From assembly GCA_961205875.1 (NCBI GenBank), contig OY540810.1:10292001-10356000 (forward strand): DNA of 64,000 nt, given 5' to 3'. The notes under the pieces were generated by a model. The model searched no databases. It was not told the DNA's origin and saw nothing but the letters and a program-made list of their open reading frames with translations. The position numbers and the translations under genes are program-made. This stretch comes from Sialis fuliginosa (Eukaryota > Arthropoda > Insecta > Megaloptera > Sialidae). This document shows positions 21,039-32,122 of the stretch, piece by piece. Numbering within the stretch: position 1 is the stretch's first letter; every line of letters begins with the position of its first letter.

Positions 21039-22719
21039 GTAAGTACTCTATGTTATAAGTTATAACCATTAAAACATATTATACCTACCTTATTAATATA
21101 AGTAACTACCCCATATAGCGGTATGTAAAGTTTTTATCAGTTAATGTTTTAAGCTAACAATATTTCTAACATGTTTTTGAAACAGAGAAAATTTAATTAG
21201 GTTAGAAAATATACAATTTTTAAAAGGTTTTCAAAATAAAACGTAAATAATTTTTATTTTGAAAATTAAGCTGTTTACAAAAAAAACTTGTTAAGCAAAA
21301 GTTATACTTTTAAAGCCAATATAAAGCATTTATTATTAAGTTTTATAATTCAAAATAATTGATATTTATTTTTAAATCCGAATGATACGCCAATGACTCA
21401 TGGAGCGATTTTTCGTGGAGCGATATGGTAATAACGCTAGGTAATTTGTTGTCCTTTATCTTTCCTTGTCTAATTGTAAGATATGAACCATCATCTCTAT
21501 GGAAACATGCATTGTTTGACAAAATAGATAGAGGTCCACAATCTATTCTTTTTCTTTTTACTGACAGTTATCGTTTTTGTCATATAATCTATTTGACAGT
21601 GGCTCGTCTGATAATGAGTTGTGACTAAAGGATCCGATTTTACTTGAAAAATAAGAAATATTTATCCGAAACATTTTTTACTCATAGGAAATTTACTTTT
21701 TTACTATTTTTTTTTTGTTCGAAATTAAACGTTACGAATTTTTATTTCCAAAAATAAAATAAATTTTTCAGACAAAAGTTACTCACAATTAGTTTGGAAA
21801 TATTTTTTTGTGTATTTTTTTTAGTATTTTAATGGTAATTTTTTTTTGTAATTAGAATCTATATTTTTATTTTAAAGGTCTAATTTTACGTGACAAATAA
21901 GAAATTTTTTTTCTAGTCCAAGGAAATTATGGAAAAAATCCCCCAAAAATATTGCTCTTTTTTAATTTAAATAAAAAATGTTAAAAAAAACTTTAGCAAA
22001 ATTCGATTCAACTATGTATAAAAAATTGCCTTGAATTTAAAATGTTTCGAAAAAAAGTTTCTTATTTTTTCACGTAGTCAGAACTTTAAAAAGTTTTTCT
22101 TTTGGCAACTAAATTTTCGAAATAAAAATCGTTTTTTTTTTTCGAACACCCAGTATAAGAAGAATACAGAAGTAAGTATTCTATAAAAATAAATAATAAC
22201 AAATATATTGCAGCAGTGGCGAAATTTTTCTCCGGTTTCACTGAAACATCGCCCCTTAGAAAAAAAAGATTTCCAGAGTTGTTTTATTGACTTCGTTATA
22301 GAATCTTTCTTTACTTATTTACGAAAAAATACCCTCACAAGAGATGTTCCATTCTGATCAGAATCATTATCTTGTGATTTGTTACATAACGTTTGACATC
22401 AAAAGTCTGGGAGCGGTGTGAAACCTAAAGGACTAATTGAATAAAAAAAATTCGTAGGATTAAATAGAATCGCACATGGTGAAAAAGAAAAAGAAGAAAA
22501 ATGATACTTGCTACTTTTTATTTAACTGTCAAACGTGAACTTTGAAAACATACAGTGATCAATTTGAAGATTAAGTGATTATAAAATGAACTTCAATTAA
22601 TTAAAACGCGGCGATCATTTTTTCAACTCATCCATGTCCTTTTTTATTTTTATTCGTTTCATACGATGGGAATTATTACTCTAGTCCAATCAAATTAGAA
22701 TTTTCTTATATAATATATG
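21039..22719. other. presumed intron of the 20866 gene; AT-rich
   Basis: No further exon could be assigned. ATATTGCAG|CAGTGGCGAAATTT near 22213 looks like an acceptor, but in the required phase it meets a stop after about 10 codons and resembles a TIR-element end. The rest is low-complexity A/T sequence. Confidence 0.35.
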
Positions 22720-22904
22720 TATATGAAAAATTTATTCGCCTCGATTAATTTAATGTCAATGATGGCAAATGATGCCTTTGTAAAATATAAAAAATACAAG
22801 GCTATAGGCTCCCGAGAAATCGACAAAAAAGAAAACAAAATGACATCTTTGGTAAAAATGATAGGTGGAAAGCATTTTACTCCATTTAAAATGCTACAAA
22901 TCAA
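22720..22904 (-). pseudogene. possible decayed LINE reverse transcriptase fragment
   Basis: The minus strand reads FTKDVILFSFL, then REPIALYFLYFTKA, then IIDIKLIEA. This can be laid over the region around RT motif A of non-LTR elements (T-E-D-A-I ... A-L-F-L-D-F-S-K-A-F-D-T-I-D-H-K-L-L). The motif A aspartate is replaced (FLY), and one extra codon falls inside KAFD, so any RT here is dead. The plus strand is also open, which weakens the call. A Helitron abuts it on the right. Confidence 0.3.
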
Positions 22905-22918
22905 ACTTTATTCAAATA

Positions 22919-23267
22919 CTAGCTGTTACCGTGTGAAATTTAGGTTAGGTAGAAGCTGGCAGAAAAGAAGAAAATTTATATGATATAAAACCTATGAAGA
23001 AGAAAAAATTTAGGTAATACAGATTTTTGTTGTGATAATCGATAAAAGAGGTGTTAAGTTCTGCATTTTTACGCGCGTAAAAATATCACACACCCATTTT
23101 TTTATCTAATAATTTTTGGGATACAAAATAGCCTATGTCCATCCTCAGGATGCAAGCTATCTCCCTGCCAAAATTTCATCAAGATCGGTTCAGCGATTTA
23201 GTTGTGAAAAGATAACAAACAGACTGAGAGACGGAAATACTTTTGCATTAATAATATTAGTATATGA
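22919..23267 (-). mobile_element. non-autonomous Helitron, 349 bp
   Basis: On the minus strand it begins TCATATACTAATATTATTAATGC and has GTTTGTTATCTTTTCAC, GCTGAACCGATCTTGATG and GGGAGATAGCTTGCATCC, hallmarks of a common insect Helitron. It ends CACACGGTAACAGCTAG|T at 22919. Relatives lie at 25983-26959 and 57013-57536. No coding capacity. Confidence 0.8.
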
Positions 23268-23931
23268 AAGGAGTCATTTTGTTTTTATTTAAACACTACA
23301 GGCAAACGATTGCAATTATGACTTAATTTCAAAAGCGTTAAATTTGTAGAGGATAAAATTATATTTAAATCAAATATTGCTGTTTTATTCTACGGTTAAC
23401 AGTATATGAAAAATTTAACATATAAAAGAGACTACGAAATAAAAGAAATTATTTTTAGTATAGCTCCTATAATTACAATTTACAGTGGAACCTAGTTTTG
23501 AAGTAGCGATTGGCTAAACAGTTAAACTGTGATTTTTTTTTAATTAACTTTTGAATACCGATATTACATTTTATAGATGACCGAGGCAAATAAAGATATT
23601 TTTAAGAAACTAGTTTTGAACGATTCTTACTCCTGAACTGTTATTTTAGATAGAACCGGAAGTACCATTTTTTAAGAAATTTTAGTATCTGCAAAAATAT
23701 TACTGTGCATTTTTGCTCTATCTTACATCATTTTCGCTGCATCGACGATTTTAGAATAAACGGCAGTAAATTTTTTTTGTTATTAGTTTTTTGTGTATTT
23801 CTCGAGGCCTACAGCCTTCGATTTGAAGCTAAAATAATCCATTTATAAATCTAATATGATTGGACTACTGCGAAAAAACACTTTAGTAAAATTAATTAAA
23901 ATACAATGAGTTTTTTTTGTAAACTGTATAA
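23268..23931. other. 3' flank of the 430-codon gene
   Basis: AT-rich, with no repeat pair recognised. A CAGTGGAACCTAGTTTTG motif near 23484 resembles a pogo-like terminus without a partner. No canonical AATAAA polyadenylation signal was seen on the minus strand in the first 100 bases after the stop at 23932. Confidence 0.35.
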
Positions 23932-25224
23932 TTACATTAAATACTTTTTAGAATTTTTCAAATACACAATATGAGTTTTAGCACTTTTAAATGAACTATT
24001 ATTTTTTTTATTGATTTTAATACAATCAGTTGATTGTGTTTTTCTCACATCTTGAAATTCCCAACTATTTCTATTGCCATTATCATTTTTCTTGAACTTT
24101 CCATTTCTCCGTAAAAACCAGTTACATTCTGATGAACTTCCATAAACTGTACCATTATTAAAATCAAAATTATTTCTCCGTGGATTTTGTGTAACGGTTA
24201 CATTGATACGTTCTATTTTATTATCAGAAACTTCTATAAAAGATTTTTCATTTTGAATTTCTTCATTTAAAGGGAGCCGTGGAGTTTGAAATGGATTTGG
24301 TATATTTTCATTTTCCTGTTCTTTAAGAATATTCATTTTTCTTTCTTTGCCGCTATTCTGAGAAATGTACCAATTCAATAAATACCGCATATTCGCCATG
24401 TCATCATTGCCAACGATATTCTTTAAATCTTGTTTAGAAATATTCATCTTGTCGAGTAAATCTAAAACCCTTTCTTTGAATTGACTAATTGCTTCTTTTA
24501 GTTTATCCCTGTACAAAATCAACTCATTACATGTTTCGGATTTCTTTTCAATTTGTTCTTTCAATTTCTCAATCGTCATTTGTTTAGTCTTCAAAGAATT
24601 CATCAAATATTCGATTTCTTTATTTTGTTTGCTTTCATTGTCCGAAATTAATTTCAAATTTGAATTAATCCCTTCATTTTCTCTGATATTTGTTAATACT
24701 TTTGTCATATAAGAAACTTCTATTTGATCTTTCAGCTTTAAGATATTTTCTAACATCTTATTTATATCTGATTTAGATACAGTTATTAAGGTTTCTTCCT
24801 TCATTTTCATTTTCGCTCTCCATTCTGCTGTTTTAATACAGGATGTACATAAAATACCTTCCCATGTTTGACATTCTTGATCTTTGTATTCTATAACTTT
24901 GCAGTTATTTCTTACTCGCTTTATTTTCTCGTACTCACTTTTTATAAGTGTCAATTTTTCTTGAGTATCTTTTATAAATTGTATTCTTTTATCAAAACCA
25001 GAATTCCTATTTTTTTCTTCATCTAATTGTTGCCTTAATTTATCGTTTTCTTTTAACAATGATTCATTTAAAACCTTCAGTTTCATACATTCTTCTAAAT
25101 AATTTATTTCACTTACATTATTTTGATATTTTTGTATCAATACATTACTAGCAACAACGTCACCATTTATTTTTTCTGCTGTATTTTCATACACACAGAT
25201 ATTTTCCTCTAGAACTTTATCCAT
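23932..25224 (-). CDS. uncharacterised 430-aa coiled-coil protein, single exon
   Basis: This is the only long open frame in the window: 430 uninterrupted codons in DNA full of TAA/TAT. The first ATG (25224, sequence CAAATGG) is preceded by an in-frame TAA eight codons upstream, so the start is secure unless a 5' exon is spliced on. Residues about 36-110 and 150-275 are heptad-rich charged coiled coils (for example NESLLKENDKLRQQLDEEK and IEKLKEQIEKK). Between them are C108, C118 and a C126-x-x-C129 pair, a possible small metal-binding or disulphide knuckle. Residues 275-295 hold a hydrophobic patch (MANMRYLLNWYI). The C-terminal 130 residues are Asn/Ser/Lys-rich and likely disordered, with a PNPFQTPRLPLN segment. 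No signal peptide or membrane span is present. The lack of introns suggests an intronless nested gene or an old retrocopy kept under selection. A cytoskeletal or centrosomal scaffold role would be a guess; I do not recognise the family. Confidence 0.8.
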   Translation of the reverse strand: MDKVLEENICVYENTAEKINGDVVASNVLIQKYQNNVSEINYLEECMKLKVLNESLLKENDKLRQQLDEEKNRNSGFDKRIQFIKDTQEKLTLIKSEYEKIKRVRNNCKVIEYKDQECQTWEGILCTSCIKTAEWRAKMKMKEETLITVSKSDINKMLENILKLKDQIEVSYMTKVLTNIRENEGINSNLKLISDNESKQNKEIEYLMNSLKTKQMTIEKLKEQIEKKSETCNELILYRDKLKEAISQFKERVLDLLDKMNISKQDLKNIVGNDDMANMRYLLNWYISQNSGKERKMNILKEQENENIPNPFQTPRLPLNEEIQNEKSFIEVSDNKIERINVTVTQNPRRNNFDFNNGTVYGSSSECNWFLRRNGKFKKNDNGNRNSWEFQDVRKTQSTDCIKINKKNNSSFKSAKTHIVYLKNSKKYLM

Positions 25225-25982
25225 TTGATAATTTTGACGTTTAATTTATATGCGAAATGTCACATTAAATTATCTAATTAACTATTTTGTTATTATTAGT
25301 TGGCTTGGATCATTAAAATAGTATATCTGTTTATAAAATTACTATCAATAAAAATATTTCATTGTTTACAGAACTATTTTTATTACAGTAGGTACCAATC
25401 ATCATAATTTTATCATGGGTACCAATCAATTAATTATAACCATTCATTTTTTTCGTAGCAGTATTTTTATAATTTGGATTAATTTAACATCGATTTCTTT
25501 TCGAAGCTAAATATTCGAAAAATTGATGTTTTTTTACAACACATAATAATGATAACGAAATAAATTATAATTATTTAATAAAATATTTAAAAAATTGACA
25601 CAAGTGTATACCATTAGGGTACCGAAGATACTTGAACTGTTTCGAGCCCCTTATAAGTTCAATTTTTGAGTTGAAAATAAAATAAAAATTGGATTTTTGA
25701 CTACTGATTGAGATCTACATTTTGATACCTCACATGCCAAGATATGAAAATAAATTTAAAAGAAACTCTATGACGTCCCCCTACCTATTCCTCACCATTA
25801 TCCTGTTATTTAAGAATAATGTTTTACTGGTTTGGATGTACATTTATTATATACGACCTACTGGTATATCTTTTTTACCTAAATTTCACTCTATAACACC
25901 CCACGCCCTCTTAAAAAAATGATTAAATCTTTATTTAGGGGACATAACATATTTGAAAAAAATTCAAATTTATAGCATACTA
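25225..25982. other. 5' flank of the 430-codon gene
   Basis: AT-rich presumed promoter region. No TATA box at a convincing distance and no repeat pair was found. A ACTGGTATATCTTTTTTACC-type stretch near 25860 is unexplained. Confidence 0.35.
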
Positions 25983-26189
25983 TCTTTTGTTATCCACAAC
26001 TTCATTCGCGTAGAATACAGGTTAGGTAATACATATTTCTGTTATGATAGTCGATAAAACAGGTTTTTAGTTTCGAATTTGCACGCTAGATGTCTACGCC
26101 AAAAAAGTACAACCTATAACGCGTACAAATACCACACATCCATTTCTTTATCTAATAAATTTTCGGGATATAAAATATAATAATAATAG

Positions 26190-26536
26190 TTTTATTCAGT
26201 TTTCATCAAATTTAACGATGTGTGATTGGTGCGTTTTGAAATGCTGCCACAAAATTTAATAAAATAGTAATTAGTATTTTGCTTTCAAATTTATATCTGC
26301 CAAAAAATAGTATAATTTTATCTAGGATGCTTACTTTAATTTCATTAATGTATTCTAGTCTTTATTAAAGTTGAAAACAAAATACTATTGATTAATTTAA
26401 AATTTATCAGTTGGTTTCGAGGCGGCATTTCAAAATGCACCAATGACACATCGTTTTTGACCAAAGGTTACTACAACACTTCTAATTGCCCCCATGTTAA
26501 ATTTCCTATGTCTTAATCAACTTGGAATACACTGTA
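26190..26536. mobile_element. long-TIR MITE, copy 2
   Basis: An inverted copy of the 9041-9414 element. The right end, reversed, is TACAGTGTATTCCAAGTTGATTAAG and continues with GACATAGGAAATTTAACATG, as in copy 1. ATTGGTGCGTTTTGAAATGC at the left mirrors CATTTCAAAATGCACCAAT at the right. The extreme left terminus is missing or diverged. Confidence 0.75.
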
Positions 26537-26795
26537 TATTCATTGACTGTATAATAACATTTCTCTTGATTTGATAAAAGATTTTTAAATATCGTTTTAA
26601 ACTTTTGGATTGGTAGGTTTTTTATTTCTGTAGGTATTTTATTAAATATCTTTAAACTTGTATTGAAAGGTCCTTTTTGTTTTTTGTTCCTTATGTGTCA
26701 GTGTAATTTTGCAGTATAAGTCAGAATACATCTTACTGAAAACTGCGCATTCATAAATGTATATCTCGGCTAATGTAAGAATTTTGTATTTTTTG
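26537..26795 (-). pseudogene. LINE reverse transcriptase C-terminal fragment
   Basis: The minus strand encodes LAEIYIYECAVFSKMYSD, a gap of divergent codons, then GPFNTSLKIFNKIPTEIKN, LPIQKFKTIFKNLL and YYTVNEY. This is the conserved tail downstream of the RT domain in jockey/CR1-type LINEs (order: L..LYI.EC..F, then FN.LP.EIK, then KFK..LK..L....YYS.DE). The frame shifts at least once between the two parts. Only the last part of ORF2 is present, as in a 5'-truncated insertion. It sits inside a Helitron. Confidence 0.55.
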
Positions 26796-26959
26796 AAAAG
26801 TGGGCGACAGGGATATAAAGTAGCATACGTCCTTTCTCAGGATACAAGCTATCTCCCTGTCAAATTACATCAAGATTGGTTTAGCGGCTTAGTCGTGAAA
26901 TGGTAACAAACAAACAGACAGAGAAATAGAGACACATGAATTTATAATATTAGTATGGA

Positions 26960-27799
26960 TATAGTTTATGAGATATTTTTCTGAGTTTTTTTTCAATTTA
27001 AGTGACAAAACTGGCAGCTGCGAGTTCTGTAGTAAATTACACCAAATTTCGATTCCGTGAGTTTTTTGTTTCAAACGTTATTTTTCTGACCTGAAACCTC
27101 CTAAAATTAAAAAAAAAAAATATTTTTAACATTCAAATATGAAAATTCGAGGTTTAATAGTATCATCCATAGTTACATAATGGTTTATCATAATTTTTAA
27201 TTTCAAAAATTGTATGTTTTATAATATAAAAAAATTAAAATTCTACTAAAAAATTTTTAATTTTTTTTTGATGATAGTATATCAAATTTTGTCCAAATCC
27301 TTCAAAAATTGTCAAAGTTATTTTAAAATGATCCAATGTCAGTCAAGACGGACAGGCAAAAAAATCACAGTAAATCATTAATAGGACCAGGCTTCCAAAT
27401 ATAAATATATACAAATGACCCATTTGGAGATCAAATAAAAACATAGCTATCATATTATATTTCTTGATTATGAAACTCAACATAACAATGTCCGTAAATC
27501 TGGAAAGAATTCATAAACTTAATGCGTACCAAAACCGTTCCATAACGATTTCATTTCATTTTTATCGTTTTAATAAAACCATATACACCTATAGTCTTGT
27601 ACTCTGTTCTTACACAGAACCGTAAATGCGTGTTTGTTGTGTACGGAGAAGGAGTAGAAAAAGAAGAAGACAATGCAGTTGGACATATGCGCCGACTTCG
27701 AGGGAGGAATTTAACCCTAGGCGGCTAACACAGCGAATTATTTGTTATATCTTCCTAACTAGTTAATGCATCGCATTGATTCCTCGAGGAGACAATTAT
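26960..27799. other. AT-rich, nothing recognised
   Basis: No gene or repeat pair was identified. Weak bidirectional T/A-rich foldback potential is present at 27100-27310. Confidence 0.4.
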
Positions 27800-28183
27800 G
27801 CAGGCAGAGTAGGCAGCTGCCTAGGGCGGCAAGAATTGAAGGGCGGCAAATTTTGGTGGAAACTTTGAACACTTGTTATATTCGTGGGAATTGAATTTGA
27901 TTTTGATTCCATTATCGATGAGTTTGCCATCCGAAAATCGAGGCGTAAAAATTTCAACCCATAAGAAATAATTTCTCTATACATGTAACTCAAGCAGGAC
28001 TAAAAAAAAGTGTTTCCTAATGTAACTTTATAAAAATTTATAAAATTTGAAACCGACGCGACCAAAAAAAAAAGGTCCTGAGTTTTATTAAAAAAAAGTT
28101 ATATTAAACTGTTAGTTTCGAGGGGGGAAGAGGGCAATTTTCGTAACTGCCAAGGGGCGGCAAATTTCTAAATCCGGGCCTGC
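27800..28183. mobile_element. TIR element of a hAT-like type (GCAGGC...GCCTGC)
   Basis: The left end has GCAGGCAGAGTAGGCAGCTG, then CCTAGGGCGGCAAG. The right end, reversed, is GCAGGCCCGGATTTAGAAAT followed by TTGCCGCCCC. CAGGCCCGGATT is a terminus I associate with dispersed hAT elements of animals. GGGCGGCAAATTT occurs near both ends in direct orientation. No target duplication is clear and no transposase is present. Confidence 0.55.
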
Positions 28184-28830
28184 ATGCGGGTAAGTATCAC
28201 CATTTTCGATATACGAAGTTCTTATTAGTCGAATCGACTAATGAATAGCCTCTTCATAACTTATTTGTTATATGCTTACACAATATGTATTAAAAAAGTT
28301 TTTAATTTTTTTTTTAGTTAATATAAGCTTAGATAACGTAAGTTTATTTAATCAAAAAAAAGAAGAATATAGTTTTTGTTTTGATTCTTCTACAAAATAT
28401 GTTTAAAACCGTTCATTAGGATCTCAGTTAAAGTAGAAAAAGATTGATTTTTGTAACTTTTAATAAAAAAAATTACAAAAACTGTGTTTTTCATTTGTAT
28501 TCTTCTAAAATTGCTAATGCAGTTACAAAAAATACAAAAACAAAACTAATATAATAATTACATGTGTAATTAATGAGAAAATAAACTGATGAGCCGAATT
28601 GACTAATGAAAAGTCTCTGCGTAGATAAAATATGATTAGCCCTCTAGGGTTAACAAAACGTCATATAATTGTTTTGACAAATAATATAATCAGTACTTTT
28701 TTCTCAGATTAAGAAAGTTTATGGATAAGTTATTATACAATCAACCTAGTCTATATAAAAAACTGTTAATAAAACTTGATGGCGGCCATCATTTATCAAA
28801 TGTCATTTTCAATTAATATATCCCATATAG
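28184..28830. other. AT-rich, nothing recognised
   Basis: No supported feature. Confidence 0.4.
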
Positions 28831-28953
28831 TTAGGACCAAGATGTCTTTTCGGGGTAGGTTTTACAACCGTCTGCCGTTGTGGTTGTTTTGAAGTACTCA
28901 CTCAGATAAAGCTCGGACGGTGGGTCCGGTCCGCCTGTTTGTAGGGGCTTAAC
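28831..28953 (-). other. candidate terminal exon, GC-rich
   Basis: On the minus strand, AATATAG|GTTAAGCCC offers an AG acceptor. From there 40 codons stay open to a TAA at 28831: VKPLQTGGPDPPSELYL, SEYFKTTTTADGCK, TYPEKTSWS. Base composition is near 50% GC against roughly 25% around it, and the opposite strand is closed. The pyrimidine tract before the AG is poor. No family was recognised; it could be a last exon of a neuroligin isoform or another gene, or part of an unknown repeat. Confidence 0.3.
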
Positions 28954-29826
28954 CTATATTATCCGAAGTTTACCCAATCATAATGAAATTTAATTAATTG
29001 TCTAAAACTGATCCCAGAAACATAAAATATGACCCAAATTTTTTTTACGGGACTCTGTCCTTGAATTATAAGGCGTCGTCATATGACGACGTTAGGGGGA
29101 TATGTGTACAAATATAATAAATAATCAATTATTATAATATCTATAATTATACTTTATTGAGAAAAGTTCACATCAAAACTTGAAACTAATAGTAATATAT
29201 AAGCTCATACTTTTAATAGAGGCATTCTAGATTAGGGGTCCATAAAATTTTCATGTTGCGCCCCCCTTTTTGTTCAAAATTTAATCTTAGACCCCAATAT
29301 GGCTACTAAGATTTTTATTAATTATTGAAAATTAACGGTATTTTATGTAGAAGATAATTTTGAAATGTTCTATAGTATGTATATAATGAGGTTTTAGGGG
29401 TGGAGGTGTATAAAGATAAATAAAGGGGTCAGAGAGAAAATAAAATTTAAATTAAATACGTTTCATGAAGACTACAATAAGAACTACAAATTATTTCATT
29501 ACAAATTTCATATTTTGTGAAGTATTTTGGAAGAAAAAACCTAACCAAAATTGTAAGGGAAGAAAAACTTCCGTCAAGGATAAGAAAAAATGCAATAAAC
29601 ACATTACTCTTTTGATAGAGCAGTCGGGTAAAAATAAGAAATTTTTATTTTGATTAATGTATTTAATATAATTTATGTAAAAAAGTGAAAAAAAAAACAT
29701 ACATTAATAAATTATTATATTTAGTGACAAAATCGATAGGTACAGTGCAATGATGACTTATATATACCCAATAATTAAATAACAGACCATTACGAAGTCC
29801 ATAATTCATATAAAGTTAGTTAAAAT
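28954..29826. other. AT-rich, nothing firm
   Basis: TTAGGGGTCCATAAAATTTTC near 29233 resembles a hAT-MITE end with no partner. Nothing else was recognised up to the hAT target duplication at 29819-29826. Confidence 0.4.
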
Positions 29827-30066
29827 TGGGGATGTAACGGATTTCGTTTTAGCGGATGAGGATGCGGATGCGGATATTGGGAAGGTAGGGTTTGGGGATG
29901 CGGATGATTGGGATGCTATTTTGATGGATGCGGATGAGGATGTGATTTAGGAATTTATTTGATAAATAAGATTTATTGTATTTTTGCGTAAATATTAATT
30001 TAAAAAAAAATTTATACTTGTAATGGTAAATTATATTAAAGTAATTTACAGGTTTTTTCGTTTTTC

Positions 30067-30162
30067 TTAAGACATCAATTCGTCATAGATCAAATCTGCT
30101 CCGCTGAAAAGATGTTCGTTAGGAATACTAGCAGATGGGGGAAATAAGAATTTCCCTACGAC
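30067..30162 (-). pseudogene. hAT transposase C-terminal fragment
   Basis: Thirty-one codons then a stop: VGKFLFPPSAS, IPNEHLFSGADLIY, DELMS. The block PPSASIPNEHLFSGA is the signature of the hAT C-terminal dimerisation domain (usual form P..SA.SER.FS.A). It lies in the expected place and orientation within the hAT element. The normal domain continues past this point, so the tail is truncated by the stop. Confidence 0.8.
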
Positions 30163-30396
30163 ATTATTTCATTTTTCGTATTAGAAATGGAAATGAAATG
30201 AAAATAATGACACGCTAACGCCTCATTTTGATATAGCTGAATATAGCTACAAGAGATTAAAAAATTTATTTACAAAAATCACTTTTTTGAAAATCAGTAA
30301 ATATTCAAAATTATACAAAAATTTTAAATATAATGTTAATGAGATATCAATTTTGATATTAAGTTGCAATATATTTCAATTTTATAAAAATTCAAA

Positions 30397-31189
30397 TTTT
30401 ACTTCCATGTTCTGAAAGAAATGGAAGTATTGTAATACCATCGAAAAATCGTGTCCGAGAAAATAACAAATTCTGATTGTACTAACTTCAAAACTTAAAG
30501 AAAAGTTAATTTCCGCATGGCGGCTGTGCGTGTTCCTGTGTGTCCGTGTGTCTGTGTGTCCGTGTGTCTGTGCGGATGTAGAATTTTATTTCGTTCACGA
30601 TAACTACTGTAAAAATGCACCGATCTGAATTATTTTTGGGGAAAATGTTTGTCTCAGTGAGTACTCCAGACCTATTGATTTTGGTGCTAATCGGATTAGG
30701 GGTTTTGGAAATATTCGCAATTTTGTAACGTTTTTCTTCTAAAAAGTGAATATTGCGAGTATTATCTCACTAATTTTGATAAGATTTCGTACATTTGCAG
30801 TTCAATTGAATCTAAGGGACATTTATTATTTGTACGTGCCTAAACAGCCATTAAAGGGGTGAAAAACACACTTAAAATTGGAATTTTAAATACTAATATG
30901 TCATTAATTCATGTTTCCTTGGAAACAAATGCAACTAAATTCAAATTGTTAAATTAGTTTTTCTACGAATGTGTTTTATGTTTTTGACATTAGAAAACTA
31001 ATATTTATATACAAATGGCAAAAAGAGCTGTAACCGTTGTAAGTATTTATGTTTTTTTAATGTATTACGATATGTATATTCATAGTAGTAGGTTATATAA
31101 ATAAAATATTTAAAAAAATGTATATTTAAAAATTATTTAAAAAGATAGAAAGAACATGGAAGTCATGTATGGTTCTCCATACCGATATT
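30397..31189 (-). mobile_element. ACTTCCATGTTC TIR element, copy 2, nested in hAT
   Basis: An inverted, nearly collinear copy of 7809-8578. ACTTCCATGTTCT begins at 30401 and AGAACATGGAAGT ends at 31163; homology runs on through CATGTATGGTTCTCCATACCG. ATTTTAC occurs at both borders and may be its target duplication. Because it splits the hAT element, it inserted later. Confidence 0.8.
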
Positions 31190-31349
31190 TTACATTAGTT
31201 TTGTAAAAAATATCCGTTACAACATAGGTACTCATAGAAAAATGAAGATGCGGATTTAAAAAAATTCAATGTTGCCGATGCGGATATGTAAATAATTGAG
31301 GATTATCCGCAGTTGCGGATACAGAATACAGATATCCGTTACAACTGTA

Positions 31350-32122
31350 GTTAAAATACAAAAAACATATTTCTACTGTATAATATAATATTTGAATTTC
31401 GCGCTCTCATTATTTGCCGACTGCGCTTAAAAGAGTAGGTACCTACTTCCAGTAGTTCTCTTCGTGCGCCGTAGTGGGTTAATGTCGTTTTGCAATTACC
31501 ACTTTATTTTAAAGTTTTATTCATTTTATCGGATTTAATTTGTGGTTTAAACATTACATTTACAAACTATAGTGATATTTGGTTATTATTAATATACATT
31601 ATGACTTATTAACTGTTTTATTTGCTAATAATTTACAAAAATAAAGATGGGGGTGACAGATGGTGAGCTTTTTTGCATTAGTTTATAACGTTATCTTGAT
31701 TATTTTATTGAAATTACTTTGTCTGTTGAATCGGTTAACTCAAATAAGTTAAATTTGTGTATGTACCTACATTAAGTTGTTTTGGCCTTATTTATTTATG
31801 TAGTTAATTATTTGTTTAATTTGAACAAAATATTTTACGTCACCTGTTGTATAACATTTATTAATTTATTATCAAAATGTCCAAATATAAGTGTAGTTTA
31901 AGTAATATGGTGTGTATCTGTGTTTGTGTATGTAACATTCTTCATCTATTTAAAGAAAAATAAATTGCAACTAGATCTGGAGTTAGAAATGGTAAGTTTT
32001 ATTTTATTCTTGTAATGTTGGGTAACAGTGGCGTACGTATTGTTTTTTTAATTTTGGTTAATCTACGTTTGTATAGTAGAACTGGAATTCGAGGTTTACG
32101 TTGTCGAGGATATGAATGCACA
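31350..32122. other. AT-rich, nothing recognised
   Basis: A short GC-richer patch (TCTCTTCGTGCGCCGTAGTGG) near 31460 is unexplained; no exon could be supported. Confidence 0.4.

Larger units (their letters stand above)
25983..26959 (-). mobile_element. Helitron split by a MITE and LINE fragment
   Basis: The 5' part (26959 down to about 26810, minus strand) starts A|TCCATACTAATATTATAAATTC and contains GTTTGTTACCATTTCAC and GGGAGATAGCTTGTATCC. The 3' part (26185 to 25983) carries TTTTAGTTTCGAATTTGCACGC and a decayed 3' end near CGCGAATGAAG. Between them lie 26190-26536 (MITE) and 26537-26795 (LINE piece). GGGATATAAA occurs at both junctions (26165 and 26810), consistent with a target duplication of the inserted block. 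Confidence 0.65.
29827..31349 (-). mobile_element. hAT element remnant with exact 8-bp target duplication
   Basis: GTTAAAAT flanks the element at 29819-29826 and 31350-31357, an exact 8-bp duplication. The ends carry TGTAACGGAT and, reversed, TGTAACGGATAT, followed by repeated GATGCGGATGCGGAT subterminal motifs, the usual arrangement of transposase-binding repeats in hAT. A minus-strand transposase C-terminus survives at 30162-30067. A 793-bp TIR element (30397-31189) has inserted inside it. Most of the transposase is gone. Confidence 0.9.

Noticed and set aside
22213-22310. Second exon of the 20866 gene after ATATTGCAG
   Set aside because: In the required phase it hits a stop after about 10 codons, and CAGTGGCG resembles a transposon end.
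22717-22983. 88-codon plus-strand frame
   Set aside because: It runs into a Helitron, and the minus strand gives a better (though weak) RT-like reading, so no plus-strand gene is called.
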